A stretch of DNA of 64,000 nt from assembly GCA_963665155.2 (NCBI GenBank), contig CAXXFI010000001.1:496001-560000 (forward strand), written 5' to 3'. The stretch comes from UBA1141 sp963665155 (GTDB lineage Bacteria > Chloroflexota > Dehalococcoidia > Lucifugimonadales > UBA3495). This document shows, piece by piece, positions 17,912 through 27,750 of the stretch. The translations under genes were made by a program, and so were the position numbers. The notes below the pieces were generated by a model. That model was not told the DNA's origin. It ran no database searches and saw only the letters and a program-made list of their open reading frames with translations. Each line of letters begins with the position of its first letter. Position 1 is the stretch's first letter.

Positions 17912-19186
17912 CTAAATGTAGTCTTCTTCCTCCATCATGCCGAGGTTGTCCTTGCTTTGGCTCAAGCCACGGGAGACCTCGGTTCGGAGCTCTTCCATGA
18001 GTTCGTCGCTGATGACGCCGCCAGCCGCAACTGCCTTTTCCTTGAAGTTCTCGAAGGCCCACTGTTCGGTGTCGCCATGAGGCATGGCGCTGAAGAAGTC
18101 CCGCTCGAAGACCGGGAGCTCGCCAGGACCGAAGTAGCCCTTACCTTCAATCTCATAACCTTCCAGGTCGTGGGTACCCTTACCCAGTACCTGACCGGTC
18201 TCGGCATAGTGCTCCATTACAGTCTGAATGCCATACTTCTGTATGGGGCAGACTTTCATGCAGATGCCGCAGCCCAAATAACGGGCCATGACCGGGCGGC
18301 AGCGCTTGAAATAGAGCTTGTTCTTTTCCATGCCCCTCCACCAGATCTTATCGCGCATGAGAGCGCGGCCTGGGCAGCGGTTTACGCAGACCTGGCAGAC
18401 CTGACAGAAAGCGTGGATTCCATAGTCCACCGGCTTGTCATAGGAGACATTAGCATCGGTGGTTATGATCATGATTCGGCACCTGGAACCCACGTGAGGG
18501 GTCAACAGGTAGCCGCATGCGCCCAACTGACCCAGACCGGCAGCTACAAACATGGGAATGTAAGGGCCGGTGTTGTCATTGGGGCTGTGGATCTGGCCAT
18601 GATAGCCTAAAGTATTCAGATAGTTGACCAATTCCAAGCCTGCTGCGCCTTCCGTCCGATAAGTGCTGGAGTGGACGATCTCGGCGTCGATGCTGGGGAT
18701 GGTCTGGGTGGGCTCGAAATCTTGTTCATAAGCCAAGCATATGGCGTGCTCGAACTGGACCCAATCCTTTTTGCTGGCATATGCATACCGGTGGTCGTAG
18801 TTGGTTATTCCAACTTCCAAATAGCCCAATTCGCGGGCCTTGGTCTTAATTTTCTCGGTGACATCCTCACCGCTTACTGCGCCGGTGGGTTCCTGTTCCG
18901 CAGACATTCGGGCGGCCATAATCAGTGGCCGGTTCAGCTTATCGTGCTCTTTGCGGATTTCCCGCATTTCCACGTGCTGATCTCGAATATCGTTGGCCCA
19001 GTCGCGGGATGCCCGCTCGTCGATGTTCATGGTTTCCAGGGGATACTCGCGTGAGTACCAGTCAACCTCGCGGTTGTTCAGGGGAATGCCGGGTACCGTT
19101 TCCAACTCCTCAGGAACCACAATGGTTACCGGGGCGTCGCCGAGTGTTTTACCGGGGCGAACCACCTCGTGGCCTATCTTCAGCAT
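17912..19186 (-). CDS. Reductive-dehalogenase-like 4Fe-4S protein, copy 1
   Basis: 424 residues from the ATG at 19186, which has GGGAGGG upstream and matches the paralogue's start (MLKIGHEVVRPG). The C-terminal half has two ferredoxin-type clusters: CQVCQVCVNRCPGRAL, and a second made by a Cys in KRCRPVM plus CGICMKVCP. The preceding region (VAAGLGQLGACGYLLTPHVG) resembles the corrinoid-binding core of reductive dehalogenases and QueG. There is no twin-arginine signal and no anchor subunit beside it, so a cytoplasmic corrinoid/Fe-S reductase is more likely than respiratory dehalogenation. Tandem with a close paralogue; each has its own promoter and terminator. Confidence 0.82.
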   Translation of the reverse strand: MLKIGHEVVRPGKTLGDAPVTIVVPEELETVPGIPLNNREVDWYSREYPLETMNIDERASRDWANDIRDQHVEMREIRKEHDKLNRPLIMAARMSAEQEPTGAVSGEDVTEKIKTKARELGYLEVGITNYDHRYAYASKKDWVQFEHAICLAYEQDFEPTQTIPSIDAEIVHSSTYRTEGAAGLELVNYLNTLGYHGQIHSPNDNTGPYIPMFVAAGLGQLGACGYLLTPHVGSRCRIMIITTDANVSYDKPVDYGIHAFCQVCQVCVNRCPGRALMRDKIWWRGMEKNKLYFKRCRPVMARYLGCGICMKVCPIQKYGIQTVMEHYAETGQVLGKGTHDLEGYEIEGKGYFGPGELPVFERDFFSAMPHGDTEQWAFENFKEKAVAAGGVISDELMEELRTEVSRGLSQSKDNLGMMEEEDYI

Positions 19187-19241
19187 GCCTTTCCCTCCCA
19201 AAAATGGGGATACCCCTACTTGTGGGGTACAACCTACGGAC

Positions 19242-19270
19242 ACAGTAACGGTTGTTAATTTATTTGTCAA
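19242..19270 (-). promoter_or_regulatory. Promoter of dehalogenase-like copy 1
   Basis: On the minus strand TTGACA (19265-19270) is followed after 17 bases by TACTGT (19242-19247). It is about 55 bases upstream of the chosen start. The -35 is perfect and the -10 is moderate. Confidence 0.6.
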
Positions 19271-19410
19271 GCCTATGTAATATGGATTGTTATATTCGAA
19301 ATCAGAATAAATTAGCGCAAGAATTGTGATAGTGAGCTGTGTCTAGGTGCAGTCATTGATCCATTGTGGGCTGACAGGACCAAATTGTCCGAAGCTGCGG
19401 GTTAAATAAT

Positions 19411-19448
19411 AAAGCCAGCAGGCTCAATTTTCTGAGCCTGCTGGCTTT
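19411..19448 (-). terminator. Terminator of dehalogenase-like copy 2
   Basis: A 16-base perfect stem (19411-19426 with 19433-19448) and 6-base loop. Read on the minus strand it runs into a T-rich tract (TTTATTATTT). Just past the stop at 19493. Confidence 0.85.
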
Positions 19449-19492
19449 GGCTTCTTTCGCCAAAGGAACGCTAACGGGACTTTACCGTTGTA

Positions 19493-20770
19493 TTAAATGT
19501 AGTCTGCGTCTTGGTCCATCATGGCTACTACGTCGGGTGTTCCCAGACGCAACGCATCGCCAACCTGTTCCTTCAACTCGTTCAGCAGTTCGTCGGACAC
19601 GACGCCGCCTGCCGCTATAGCCTTGGCCTTGAAGGAATCGAAAGCCCACTCCTCCGAACTGCCGTGGGGCATATCGAAGAAGCCGCGGTCGAAGACCGGC
19701 AATTCGCCGGGGCCGAAGTAGCCCTTGCCTTCCAACTCGTAGCCCTCTAGGTCATGGGTTCCCTTGCCCAATACCTGTCCGGACTCGGCATAATGGTCCA
19801 TGACTTTCTTTAGACCGTACTTTTGGATTGGGCAGACCTTCATGCAGATGCCGCAGCCCAAATAGCGGGCCATGACCGGGCGGCAGCGTTTGAAGTAGAG
19901 CTTGTTCTTCTCAAGCCCTCGCCACCAGATCTTTTCACGCATAAGCGCTCGGCCTGGGCAGCGGTTGACGCACACCTGGCAGACCTGGCAGAAGGCGTGA
20001 ATTCCGTAATCCACGGGGTGGTCATAGGTGACGTTGGCGTCGGTGGTGATTAGGATAATCCGGTTCCGCGGGCCGGCGTGTGGGGTCAACAAGTAACCAC
20101 AAGCGCCAAGCTGGCCCAAACCGGCGGCTACGTGCATGGGAATCATCGGTCCCGTGGCGTCGCCGGAGTGGATGACGTGGCAACGGTATCCAATGGAGCG
20201 GATGAAGTTGCCCAGTTCCAGGGCCGCAGCGGCCTGGGTGCGGTAGGTGCTGGAGTGGACGATCTCGGCGTCCACGCTGGGGATTGTCTGAGTCGGCTCA
20301 AAGTCTTGCTCGTAGGCCATGCAGATGGCGGTGGGGAGCTCGGTGAAGCCCCGTTTGGCCGCGTACTCATAGCGTACATCGTAAGCGGTGAGGCCAACTT
20401 CTAGGAAACCCAACTCCCGGGCTTTGTTCTTAATGACCTCGGTCACGTCTTCGCCGGTGGGCTCGGCCGTGGGCTCCATCTCGGCTGTCATGCGTCCCGC
20501 AATAATCAGGTTGCGGTTGAGCTTGTCGTGTTCTTTCCGGATTTCCCGCATCTCAACGTGCTGATCCCGAAGGGCGTTGGCCCAGTCGCGGGAAGCCCGT
20601 TCCGAGGTGTTCATGGTTTCCAGAGGGTACTCCCGGGCGTACCAGTCCACTTCCCGGTTATTAAGGGGAATGCCGGGAACCGTTTCCAGTTCTTCGGGGA
20701 CGGAGATGGTGATAGGCTCATCACCGTATGTTTTGCCTGGCCTGACTACCTCATGCCCTATCTTTAGCAT
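19493..20770 (-). CDS. Reductive-dehalogenase-like 4Fe-4S protein, copy 2
   Basis: 425 residues, colinear with copy 1 along its whole length and identical over long stretches, including both cluster motifs (CQVCQVCVNRCPGRAL and CGICMKVCPIQKYG) and the VAAGLGQLGACGYLLTPH core. Divergence is concentrated in the segment around residues 105-185 and at the C-terminus. As in copy 1, there is no signal peptide and no membrane-anchor gene. The gene has a near-consensus promoter of its own, so the two copies can be expressed separately. The best reading is a cytoplasmic corrinoid-dependent reductase of unknown substrate; a role in halogenated-compound turnover is plausible for this lineage but unproven. 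Confidence 0.82.
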   Translation of the reverse strand: MLKIGHEVVRPGKTYGDEPITISVPEELETVPGIPLNNREVDWYAREYPLETMNTSERASRDWANALRDQHVEMREIRKEHDKLNRNLIIAGRMTAEMEPTAEPTGEDVTEVIKNKARELGFLEVGLTAYDVRYEYAAKRGFTELPTAICMAYEQDFEPTQTIPSVDAEIVHSSTYRTQAAAALELGNFIRSIGYRCHVIHSGDATGPMIPMHVAAGLGQLGACGYLLTPHAGPRNRIILITTDANVTYDHPVDYGIHAFCQVCQVCVNRCPGRALMREKIWWRGLEKNKLYFKRCRPVMARYLGCGICMKVCPIQKYGLKKVMDHYAESGQVLGKGTHDLEGYELEGKGYFGPGELPVFDRGFFDMPHGSSEEWAFDSFKAKAIAAGGVVSDELLNELKEQVGDALRLGTPDVVAMMDQDADYI

Positions 20771-20848
20771 GTCGCTGCCTCCAGTAAATTTTCTAATCGC
20801 TTTTTGAGGATTCTAGCTCGGGAATAATTACCGAGCCTGGAGTCGTAG

Positions 20849-20876
20849 ATTAAACCGCTGGGAGGCTAATTGTCAA
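20849..20876 (-). promoter_or_regulatory. Promoter of dehalogenase-like copy 2
   Basis: On the minus strand a perfect TTGACA (20871-20876), a 16-base spacer and TTTAAT (20849-20854), about 80 bases before the start. The rest of the roughly 310-base gap to the next gene (20771-21080) holds nothing else I recognise. Confidence 0.7.
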
Positions 20877-21080
20877 TATATATGGACGGTTGGTTTAGCT
20901 CATTAGCTGTATTGTGACGATTACTGTAAAATTGCGACGAAATACGGAATAACGGTTGCGAATCAAGCTACGCCGACGACCCATTGTAACTTCCAGCCAT
21001 CCGTGGCGCATGGCAGAATCTCATAGAGCCCGTAGCCTCGCTGCATTCAGTTCGTAGGTCGCAGATAACCGGGCCCAAGC

Positions 21081-22751
21081 CTATCCGCCGCGGCGCCGGG
21101 AAATCATGGCTTCGGCCAATGGGCTGGCCCCGGAGCGCACCACGGTATTGACCAATGAAGGCAGGCCCGATGCCAAAGACCGGGACACCGCCGGGGCAAC
21201 CTGGTCCGGAGTTTCTACGAACTCGGAATAGCATCCCATGGCTTCGACCATCTTGTCGTAACGCACTTCACGCAGGTCCGTGGCCACGGCCCGGTCGAAG
21301 TAAGCCAGTTGGAATGTCTTATCGATGCCCCAAGTGCCGTCGTTGCCCATTACGGTGGTGATGGGGATGTTGTGCCTCATGCAGGTGTCGTACTCCATGG
21401 CGTAGAAACCGAAAGCGCCGTCGCCGATGAACACCAATACCTTGCTGTCGGGATAGGCCAGCTTGGCGGCCATGCCGTAGGGTATTCCTGCCCCCAGGTG
21501 GCTCAACGGCCCCAGCCGCATAAAGTGGCCTGGTTTGCGGGCTTTGAGGTATGACCTGCCGAACTGAACATAGTCGCCGCCGTCCATAACGATGACGGTG
21601 TCCCGGTCGATTATGTCCTTCAGGCCCTTATAAACGTCCATTGGGTGCATGGGCAACTCGCCGTTGGACCGGTCTTCCAGGTTTTGGAACCAAGCAGCCC
21701 GGTCTTGGCCCAGTTGGTCCAGCCATGGGCTGATGTCTTGTTTGTTGCCCGATTTGCTGGCGTTGGTGATCTGCTCCACGATGGCGCCCAAATCGCCAAG
21801 CAACCCCACCGAAACTCCACGGTTGCGGCCAATTTCCGCCGGGGATGGGTCGGCTTGAATGATCTTGGCATCGTCGTTAAAGACTCGACCGTACCTGTAA
21901 CGGTGGTCCAACCTCTTGCCTAGCAGCAGCACCACATCGGCTTCCCGGAAACGGCGGGCGGTGGGGTTCAGAGCGCCGTCAGCGTAGCCAAAGCACAGAG
22001 GATGCTCGTCGTCCAGCAACCCTCTGGCCTGCTCCACAGTGAAAACCGGCGCTCCCGTGGTTTCCGCCAGGGCCTCCAGTTGCTCGGGAGAGACCGAGTA
22101 GCGGGCCGGGTTTCCAGCGATTATCACTGGGCGCTTGGCATTTTTGATTAATGAAGCAGCTTCTTCTATTAAACCAGGGTCACCTTGAGGTCGGCCCTGA
22201 TGCCGGTATTCTTGAGGCAGCCAGCGGGGCAGTTCCTCTTCGGTTATCGTCACTTCCTGCAGGTCTATGGGCAGCGTCAGGTGGACCGGACCGGGTCTGC
22301 CGGACATTGCGGTGCGAAATGCAGTCGCCACGTACTCGGCGATGCGCGTCTTGTCGTGGATCATCCAAGAGCCTTTGCTCACCGGCGCAGCCATGGCTAC
22401 CTGATCGATTTCTTGGAAGGTGGTCATGCCCTTTTCCGGCAGTTCGGCGCATCCGGCGATAAAAATAACCGGGCTTTCCGAGGTATATATGGCAGGCAAT
22501 GCTGATATGGCGTTGGAAAATCCTGGGCCTCCGGTAAATATGCCCACCGCAGGCTTTCCCGTAATGCGAGCGTAGCCGTCGGCCATGTGCAATGCGGCGC
22601 CTTCGTGTCTGGTGTCTATAAACTCGATGCCTTCGTCGGCGGCGGCGTCAACCAAGGGCAAGATGGTGTCACCGACGATGGTGAACACCTTCTCGATTCC
22701 TTCTTGTTTCAAGCACCTGATGAATAGATGAGCCCCGGTGAGGCTGGCCAT
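21081..22751 (-). CDS. Thiamine-diphosphate enzyme, acetolactate-synthase-like
   Basis: 556 residues with the three-domain layout of this family. The N-terminal pyrimidine-binding domain carries the catalytic Glu in RHEGAALHMADGYAR and the GGPGFSN loop. The central domain has KRPVIIAGNPA, and the C-terminal pyrophosphate domain has IGDGAFGFYAMEYDT followed by NDGTWG. These features group acetolactate synthase, oxalyl-CoA decarboxylase, benzoylformate decarboxylase and relatives. No regulatory-subunit gene is adjacent, which argues against a biosynthetic acetolactate synthase. The ATG at 22751 has GGAGGAAAG upstream. Reaction cannot be assigned. Confidence 0.87.
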   Translation of the reverse strand: MASLTGAHLFIRCLKQEGIEKVFTIVGDTILPLVDAAADEGIEFIDTRHEGAALHMADGYARITGKPAVGIFTGGPGFSNAISALPAIYTSESPVIFIAGCAELPEKGMTTFQEIDQVAMAAPVSKGSWMIHDKTRIAEYVATAFRTAMSGRPGPVHLTLPIDLQEVTITEEELPRWLPQEYRHQGRPQGDPGLIEEAASLIKNAKRPVIIAGNPARYSVSPEQLEALAETTGAPVFTVEQARGLLDDEHPLCFGYADGALNPTARRFREADVVLLLGKRLDHRYRYGRVFNDDAKIIQADPSPAEIGRNRGVSVGLLGDLGAIVEQITNASKSGNKQDISPWLDQLGQDRAAWFQNLEDRSNGELPMHPMDVYKGLKDIIDRDTVIVMDGGDYVQFGRSYLKARKPGHFMRLGPLSHLGAGIPYGMAAKLAYPDSKVLVFIGDGAFGFYAMEYDTCMRHNIPITTVMGNDGTWGIDKTFQLAYFDRAVATDLREVRYDKMVEAMGCYSEFVETPDQVAPAVSRSLASGLPSLVNTVVRSGASPLAEAMISRRRGG

Positions 22752-23133
22752 GGTTTCTTTCCTCCGTTAATTGCTGGTGTGATTACTCGCATAATTCTGT
22801 GCCTGTCGCGCATGCGACTCCCTTAGCATGCTGGGCCATTTTGCCGGAACGGGAATTTGGACCTTAAAAACGACGATTAAACCGGGCATTATGCAAGATG
22901 GTAACATTGCTCGGGAGCGTCGGCACGTAGAGCTTACCTACCCCGCGCAATTCAGGCAAGGGTGCGTGGACGACTGTGCATTAACATCGGTGTTGGGCAT
23001 AAGAGGGTGTTAGAGGGTGTTAGATCGAAGCCGGCGTTTCAACGCACGGTATTGCGGCCATGTGCCAGATCCCGACTCTCTCCAAATTCGGGAAGAGCCG
23101 TGGGAAGCGTTCACCACGGGCAGAGAATAGAAA
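22752..23133. other. Divergent intergenic region
   Basis: About 380 bases between the thiamine-diphosphate enzyme and rsmI, which are divergent. I see the enzyme's ribosome-binding site, a short direct repeat (AGAGGGTGTT twice around 23003-23022) and no RNA element or ORF I can support. Confidence 0.4.
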
Positions 23134-23976
23134 ATGGGAACCCTATATATAGTAGGCACGCCCATCGGCAACCTGGAAGACCTATCCCTCCGGGCGGCCA
23201 GAATTCTGGGTGAAGTGGGGTTGGTGGCCGCAGAGGACACCAGGGTCGCGCGCCGACTGCTCAGCCACCTGGGAATCCGTGTGCATTCCATCAGCTACCA
23301 CCAGCACAACTGGCGCACCAGGATTCCCCAGATCATCAAGTCGCTGGAAGACGGGGATGTGGCCTTGGTTTCTGACGCCGGAATGCCGGTGGTCAGCGAC
23401 CCGGGCAGCGAGTTGGTGTGCCAAGCAGCTTTGGCCGGGTTCCAGGTGGAGGTTGTGCCCGGCCCTTCGGCCATAACGGCCGCCTTGGCCGTGTCCGGTT
23501 TCTCCGGCGATGCTTTCACCTTTCTGGGATTCTTGCCGCCTCGACGTCGGGACCGCCGCCAGGGCTTGAAGACGGTTTCCAAACTGCCGATGACCCTAGT
23601 CCTTTTCGAAGCGCCCCACCGGGTTAAAGCGTTACTTGCGGACGTTCTAGAGGAGTTGGGTGACCGGGAAATCTCTCTGTGCCGCGAGCTGACCAAGCTA
23701 CACGAAGAGGTGTTCCGTGGGAATGTGTCCCAGGCCATAGCCCACTCCCAGGAGCCCAGAGGCGAGTACGTGGTGATAATCCAGGGAGCAACCGAAGAGG
23801 AACCGGACGAAGAGGCTTCAAACGAAGTTTTGAAGCAAGCGGCCGAGGAATTGACTCGGCTTAGAAGCGACCGAACACGAGCAAAGGACGCTGTTGCTCA
23901 AGTCTCTCAGGCAATGGGCTTGCCCAAGAATGTTGTTTATCAAATGTGGGTGGAGCTCGGTCGCACCAGCGTGTAG
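23134..23976 (+). CDS. rsmI: 16S rRNA (cytidine-1402-2'-O)-methyltransferase
   Basis: 280 residues. Methylates the ribose of C1402 in 16S rRNA using SAM. The tetrapyrrole-methylase fold motifs are all present: LYIVGTPIGNLEDLS at the N-terminus, AAEDTRVARRLL, DAGMPVVSDPG, VVPGPSAITAALAVSG, FLGFLPPRRRDR and the ELTKLHEE segment. Length is typical and the C-terminal helical tail (RTRAKDAVAQVSQ) is complete. The stop lies only 11 bases from the end of an IS3 element, which inserted without damaging it. Confidence 0.94.
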   Translation: MGTLYIVGTPIGNLEDLSLRAARILGEVGLVAAEDTRVARRLLSHLGIRVHSISYHQHNWRTRIPQIIKSLEDGDVALVSDAGMPVVSDPGSELVCQAALAGFQVEVVPGPSAITAALAVSGFSGDAFTFLGFLPPRRRDRRQGLKTVSKLPMTLVLFEAPHRVKALLADVLEELGDREISLCRELTKLHEEVFRGNVSQAIAHSQEPRGEYVVIIQGATEEEPDEEASNEVLKQAAEELTRLRSDRTRAKDAVAQVSQAMGLPKNVVYQMWVELGRTSV

Positions 23977-23994
23977 AAAACTTAAGTGGACCCG

Positions 23995-24902
23995 TTAGTC
24001 AAACAGTAAAGAAGCCAAATTTAGAGATTGTTCCGCTGGCTGAGGCAAGGTATCAATGCCGCATAATAATTCCGCTGCTTGGTCTTGTAAACCCTCCGCT
24101 TGGTGTGCTTCTTTGAACATCTGGCCGGGCGTGAGGTAACCCAGAGCCTGTTGGGGGCGCTCCCCGTTGTAGAAGTTCAGATAAGCGCCAATGCCCTTCC
24201 TGGCCTCAGTCCCATTCTGATATGACTCTAAGTACACCTCCTCGTGCTTGACGCTCCGCCACAGCCGTTCCACAAAGATGTTGTCCAGGTAGCGTCCCTT
24301 GCCATCCATGCTGACTTGAATGCCTTGGTCTACCAATATCCCGGTGAAAGCCTCACTGGTGACCTGGCCTCCTTAGTCGGTGTTGAATATCTCAGGATCC
24401 TTCCTCAAAGCATCCTTCAGAGCCTCGACGCAGAAATTAACGTCCATGGTGTTGGACAACCGCCACGCCAGCACATACCGGATGTGCCAGTCCATGATGG
24501 CCACAAAGTATAGAAAGCCTTGGGTCATGGGTATCTAGGTAATGTCCGAACTCCATACCTTATTGACCCGGTTGATTTCCACTGCCTTCAGCAAGTAGGG
24601 AAAGACGCGGTGCTCCGGTGTGGACTTGCTGGTGTTGGGGCACCGGTAGATAGCTTCCAAACCCATTAACCCCATCAACCGCCTGACCTTCTTTCGACCT
24701 GCCAGGTGCCCTTGCCCGCCATAGATGGGGGTCTTCAGGTACTGGCGTCCATCAAAGCCATCAGGTCCAGGTCTTGGGCCGCGGGCAGTGTGCGCTGGTA
24801 GTACAACGAGGCTCGGCTGATGTCCAGCAGGGTGCACTGGCGAACTAGGGATAGCTGGTTGTCCTTCCGGTCAATCTGAGCCTGCCTTTGCTTTAGGCTC
24901 AT
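23995..24902 (-). pseudogene. IS3 orfB transposase, broken
   Basis: Starts at ATG 24902, overlapping the orfA stop. The N-terminal segment (LVRQCTLLDISRASLYYQRT) runs into a frameshift near 24740, after which QYLKTPIYGG continues in another frame. A TAG at 24535-24537 interrupts the WSSDIT-YIPM block just before the integrase core, and a TAA at 24373-24375 replaces Gln in NTDQGGQ next to the second catalytic Asp. The last segment keeps the catalytic Glu region (VERLWRSVKHEEVYL) and YNGERPQQALGY. All DDE motifs are recognisable, so the family call is sure, but no functional protein can be made. Confidence 0.88.
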
Positions 24903-25183
24903 AGAGTGGACCTTTCCGCCAAAAAATCCCTTTCCACCTTCAACTGGCCAATGTGCCAGTAGAGTTGGTCAATCTGTACCTCCTTGGCTTTCTCCTGGGG
25001 TTTCCCCTCGGACCCAAACAACCCTGGAGCACGTTCCACCAGTGCTTTTTTCCACGCATGCATCTGGCTAGGATGGACCTCGACCCGGCTGGCTAGCTGG
25101 GCGACAGTCTGATCACCCTCAATGGCAGCCAAGGCTACCTTGGCCTTGAATGCTGGGCCATGCTTTTCCCGTGTTTGCTTCAT
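24899..25183 (-). CDS. IS3 orfA, HTH DNA-binding subunit
   Basis: 94 residues from ATG 25183. The helix-turn-helix of IS3/IS911 OrfA is clear (FKAKVALAAIEGDQTVAQLA, then VHPSQMHAWKKAL), followed by the leucine-zipper-like C-terminus (IDQLYWHIGQLKVERDFL). The frame is open and looks intact, but its partner orfB is broken. Confidence 0.85.
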   Translation of the reverse strand: MKQTREKHGPAFKAKVALAAIEGDQTVAQLASRVEVHPSQMHAWKKALVERAPGLFGSEGKPQEKAKEVQIDQLYWHIGQLKVERDFLAERSTL

Positions 25184-25256
25184 GTTCCTGCTCCTTATTC
25201 CCACTATTTTAGGAGCGGAACTCTCTCTTAGCCAGTTGTCTAAAATTTGGGGTCCA

Positions 25257-26018
25257 CCTCAGTCCGACGGGAAGGTTAACGTAGTAGTCAGGAGTTATTA
25301 CGAATCTGGAGAACTTGAATAAGCCCCGTGTAAGGATGGTCAACTCCACGGCACCTTCAGGTCGTCTTGCCTGGATGCAACGTGATTGCTAGAGACCCGG
25401 TATGAGAATGGAGCGCAACAGGAGCGGACACAATATGCGTAATCCTGTAATTGAGTAGGTTAATCGCATTCACAGCACTGCTCCAAGGACATCTGCAAGA
25501 CGATTAAAGCCAATTTCTGAGCCTACCTAGAAGTACACCGACCGACAGAGTACTGGGTAACATTATTCCATTTGCCCTATTGAACTGCTATCAAAGAATT
25601 GCTGGTAGCTGATGTTGGTGGTCAAATCCCTCGGAGCGCCGACTCAGGTGTAGCCAATCCAATTTCGTTCTCTTGAAGAATTTCGATATCCTTACAATCG
25701 AGGATATCCAGTCCCTGGTCAAGAACCATTTCGTGAATAATCGAAAATTAAATAAACTATGAAGGAATTTTCCTTGCGCATTTGCTGATCTTCCAGTCGA
25801 GAATCCGCCCAAACAAGGAACACTCTCAAGCAGGCCCTTTCCCCAAAGCTTGCGTATAGTCGGCTTTTGCAGCGCTGCAAGGAGATAGTTCCTGCAGCGG
25901 CCTGGGCTACCTGCGTCTTATAGTTAAAGCATTCTTGCAACGGATCCCCTGGTGTTTCAACCCCTCTTTTGCTGTGTTTCCATAGACAAGCTCCCCAACC
26001 CGGCAACCGCCTTTCGAT
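25257..26018. other. Degenerate stretch, no gene supported
   Basis: About 760 bases between the IS3 element and the first O-antigen-ligase remnant. Only short ORFs without recognisable motifs. It may contain the eroded front part of the ligase gene whose C-terminal half follows, but I cannot show homology. Confidence 0.4.
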
Positions 26019-27218
26019 GTGCTTCATATCATCACTCAAGAGACGGTGGGAATAGCGCGGGTGTCTGATTTGACACTTTGGTGGGTCTTGCTGGCGGTTT
26101 TCGCTGCACTGCCCGCAATTGGGCAGAGCTTCTACCAGGCGGAGGATGTGGGAAACCTTCCCATAAGGCCAGAAAACCGGAGCCAGCAACGGGCGCCGGA
26201 CAAGTTATCTCGTGGTCGTAAAAAGGTGAAAACCGAATCCACCGACTCCGGCAATCAGATAATAAGCGACGCCTATCGATGGAAATTCTTAGGCCGCCTG
26301 ATCCTAATCGTTTGTTTAGTATGGCATGCTCAGCTGGGTAAAAGGCGTAAATTACATTCGGGCTGCAGTTATAGCCGATCAGGCGACAGCCCAGTTCCAA
26401 CAGGGTGACGCGCAATCTGCCCTGTCTTCGCTAGACCACTCTATCAAACTGGCGCCCGGTGTCTCCACTTATTATGAAAAGCGAGACATTATTTACTCAC
26501 TTATCCCAGCGCGGGAATTGTATAACCTCTTCCCAAAATGCGGATTTTTGGCGGAAACCCGGTCCCGGGCAAAATGCGTGGCCGAAGAGCAACACCAGAG
26601 CAATCTGAAATGGGTAGAGAATCGCCTTTGTATCACAAAGCGAAGCTCGCCCTCGCTGGTTCATTTCTAAATTTGGCGCTTCTAAACAACGACTCTAAAC
26701 TGGCTGCAGAGTCAATTGAGCACTACCGGGACATAACGGAAATGTTGCCTGCGAGTTTCCCTGCGTTAAACAAGTTGGCAGATGCTTCTATTCTACTTGG
26801 GCAGCCCCAGTTAGCCCTTGGGTATTTAGAGAAATCTCTAATCTTGACTGAAAATCTCGCAGAATCTTATCCCGCTTTGCTTTTGGAGGCGGAAGCTTTT
26901 CACAATCTAGGCCAGATCGAGCGCTCTCTGGAGCCTTTGGGACAAGCAATCATTGCCAGTCCTGGAAACCGTGAACCCTATTTCCTCCGTGGCAGCACCT
27001 ACCGATTACTGGGCCAATTGGATCTGGCAGTAGAGGACCTGAGCCAGGCCATCGACCTAAACCCCGAGTTCGGTGCGGCCTTTTATACACGAGCCCTAGC
27101 CTACACCCAACTGGGAAAACACGCTGAGGCATCGGAGGATATTGATAAGGCGGTAAAATTTGGTGTAGACCCAAACATCCTTACTGCTGCCATAGAGGAA
27201 ATCAGGGATTCACCATAG
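26019..27218 (+). pseudogene. O-antigen-ligase/TPR protein remnant, C-terminal half in three frames
   Basis: Three plus-strand frames follow each other. The first reads ARVSDLTLWWVLLAVFAALP, the last ligase transmembrane helix and its lead-in, matching the second remnant further right (ASVSDLMVTWVLLAVMAAIP). The second reads VNYIRAAVIADQATAQFQQGD, and the third holds TPR units (NREPYFLRGSTYRLLGQLDL, then FGAAFYTRALAYTQLGKHAE). In an intact relative these would form one protein: a polysaccharide-ligase-type membrane domain followed by TPRs. The front half is absent. At least two frameshifts (about 26320 and 26540) kill it. The last 200 residues form one long open frame and could still be translated. 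Confidence 0.7.
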
Positions 27219-27750
27219 GCCCAACCACCCGAGTCGTCAATAAATTTAGTCGGGTGGCTACGCAGTCGTAACCATTAACGAGATGGGATAAACGAGACAG
27301 TTCGGAGCTCAACTCTTGTGCTTCAGCTTTGTTAGAGCACTCTGCCCTTCGGTGCATGTGGAGGTTCCCTAAAGGTTTACGTTTGTTTCATTAGTCTATG
27401 TGCTGTCAAAAATCTATAGACGAGCGAGGTGGGTCACACGCCGGCCGCTGTTGGAATCCCCATCAGCAACAACGAATCCGTTCACGTTCCATAAGTCGCA
27501 CAACAAAAGCCACTGGTATGCGGGACAGTGGGGCCTTTAGGATAATTGGCTGATGCTACTGACTACCACGGTGGTCATCCCGTTGCCGACTACAGATGGA
27601 ATTTGGGCAGATCGGTAGATTGCGTCGAACATCTATAGTCGATGGCACCCTTAATTACCGATTTGCTTTAGAGAATGTACCCACTCTTGTCGCACCCAAG
27701 TATTATTCAAGGGATGGGCGATTTATCTAGAGATCAAGTGCAACGCTGCT
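27219..27750. other. Intergenic, nothing recognised
   Basis: About 530 bases between convergent genes (the TPR remnant and the NHL lipoprotein). No ORF, RNA or strong hairpin that I can support. Confidence 0.4.

Larger units (their letters stand above)
23987..25256 (-). mobile_element. Decayed IS3-family insertion sequence
   Basis: About 1270 bases bounded by TGGACCC (23987-23993) and its reverse complement (25250-25256). Inside are the classic two overlapping frames on the minus strand: orfA with an HTH domain, then orfB with an rve integrase domain, joined at an ATGA overlap. orfB carries a frameshift and two nonsense codons, so the copy is inactive. A 70-base piece of a related copy lies at 30047-30116 in the opposite orientation. 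Confidence 0.85.

Noticed and set aside
17730..17915. Plus-strand ORF between the two terminators
   Set aside because: It overlaps a perfect terminator hairpin and has no recognisable domain.
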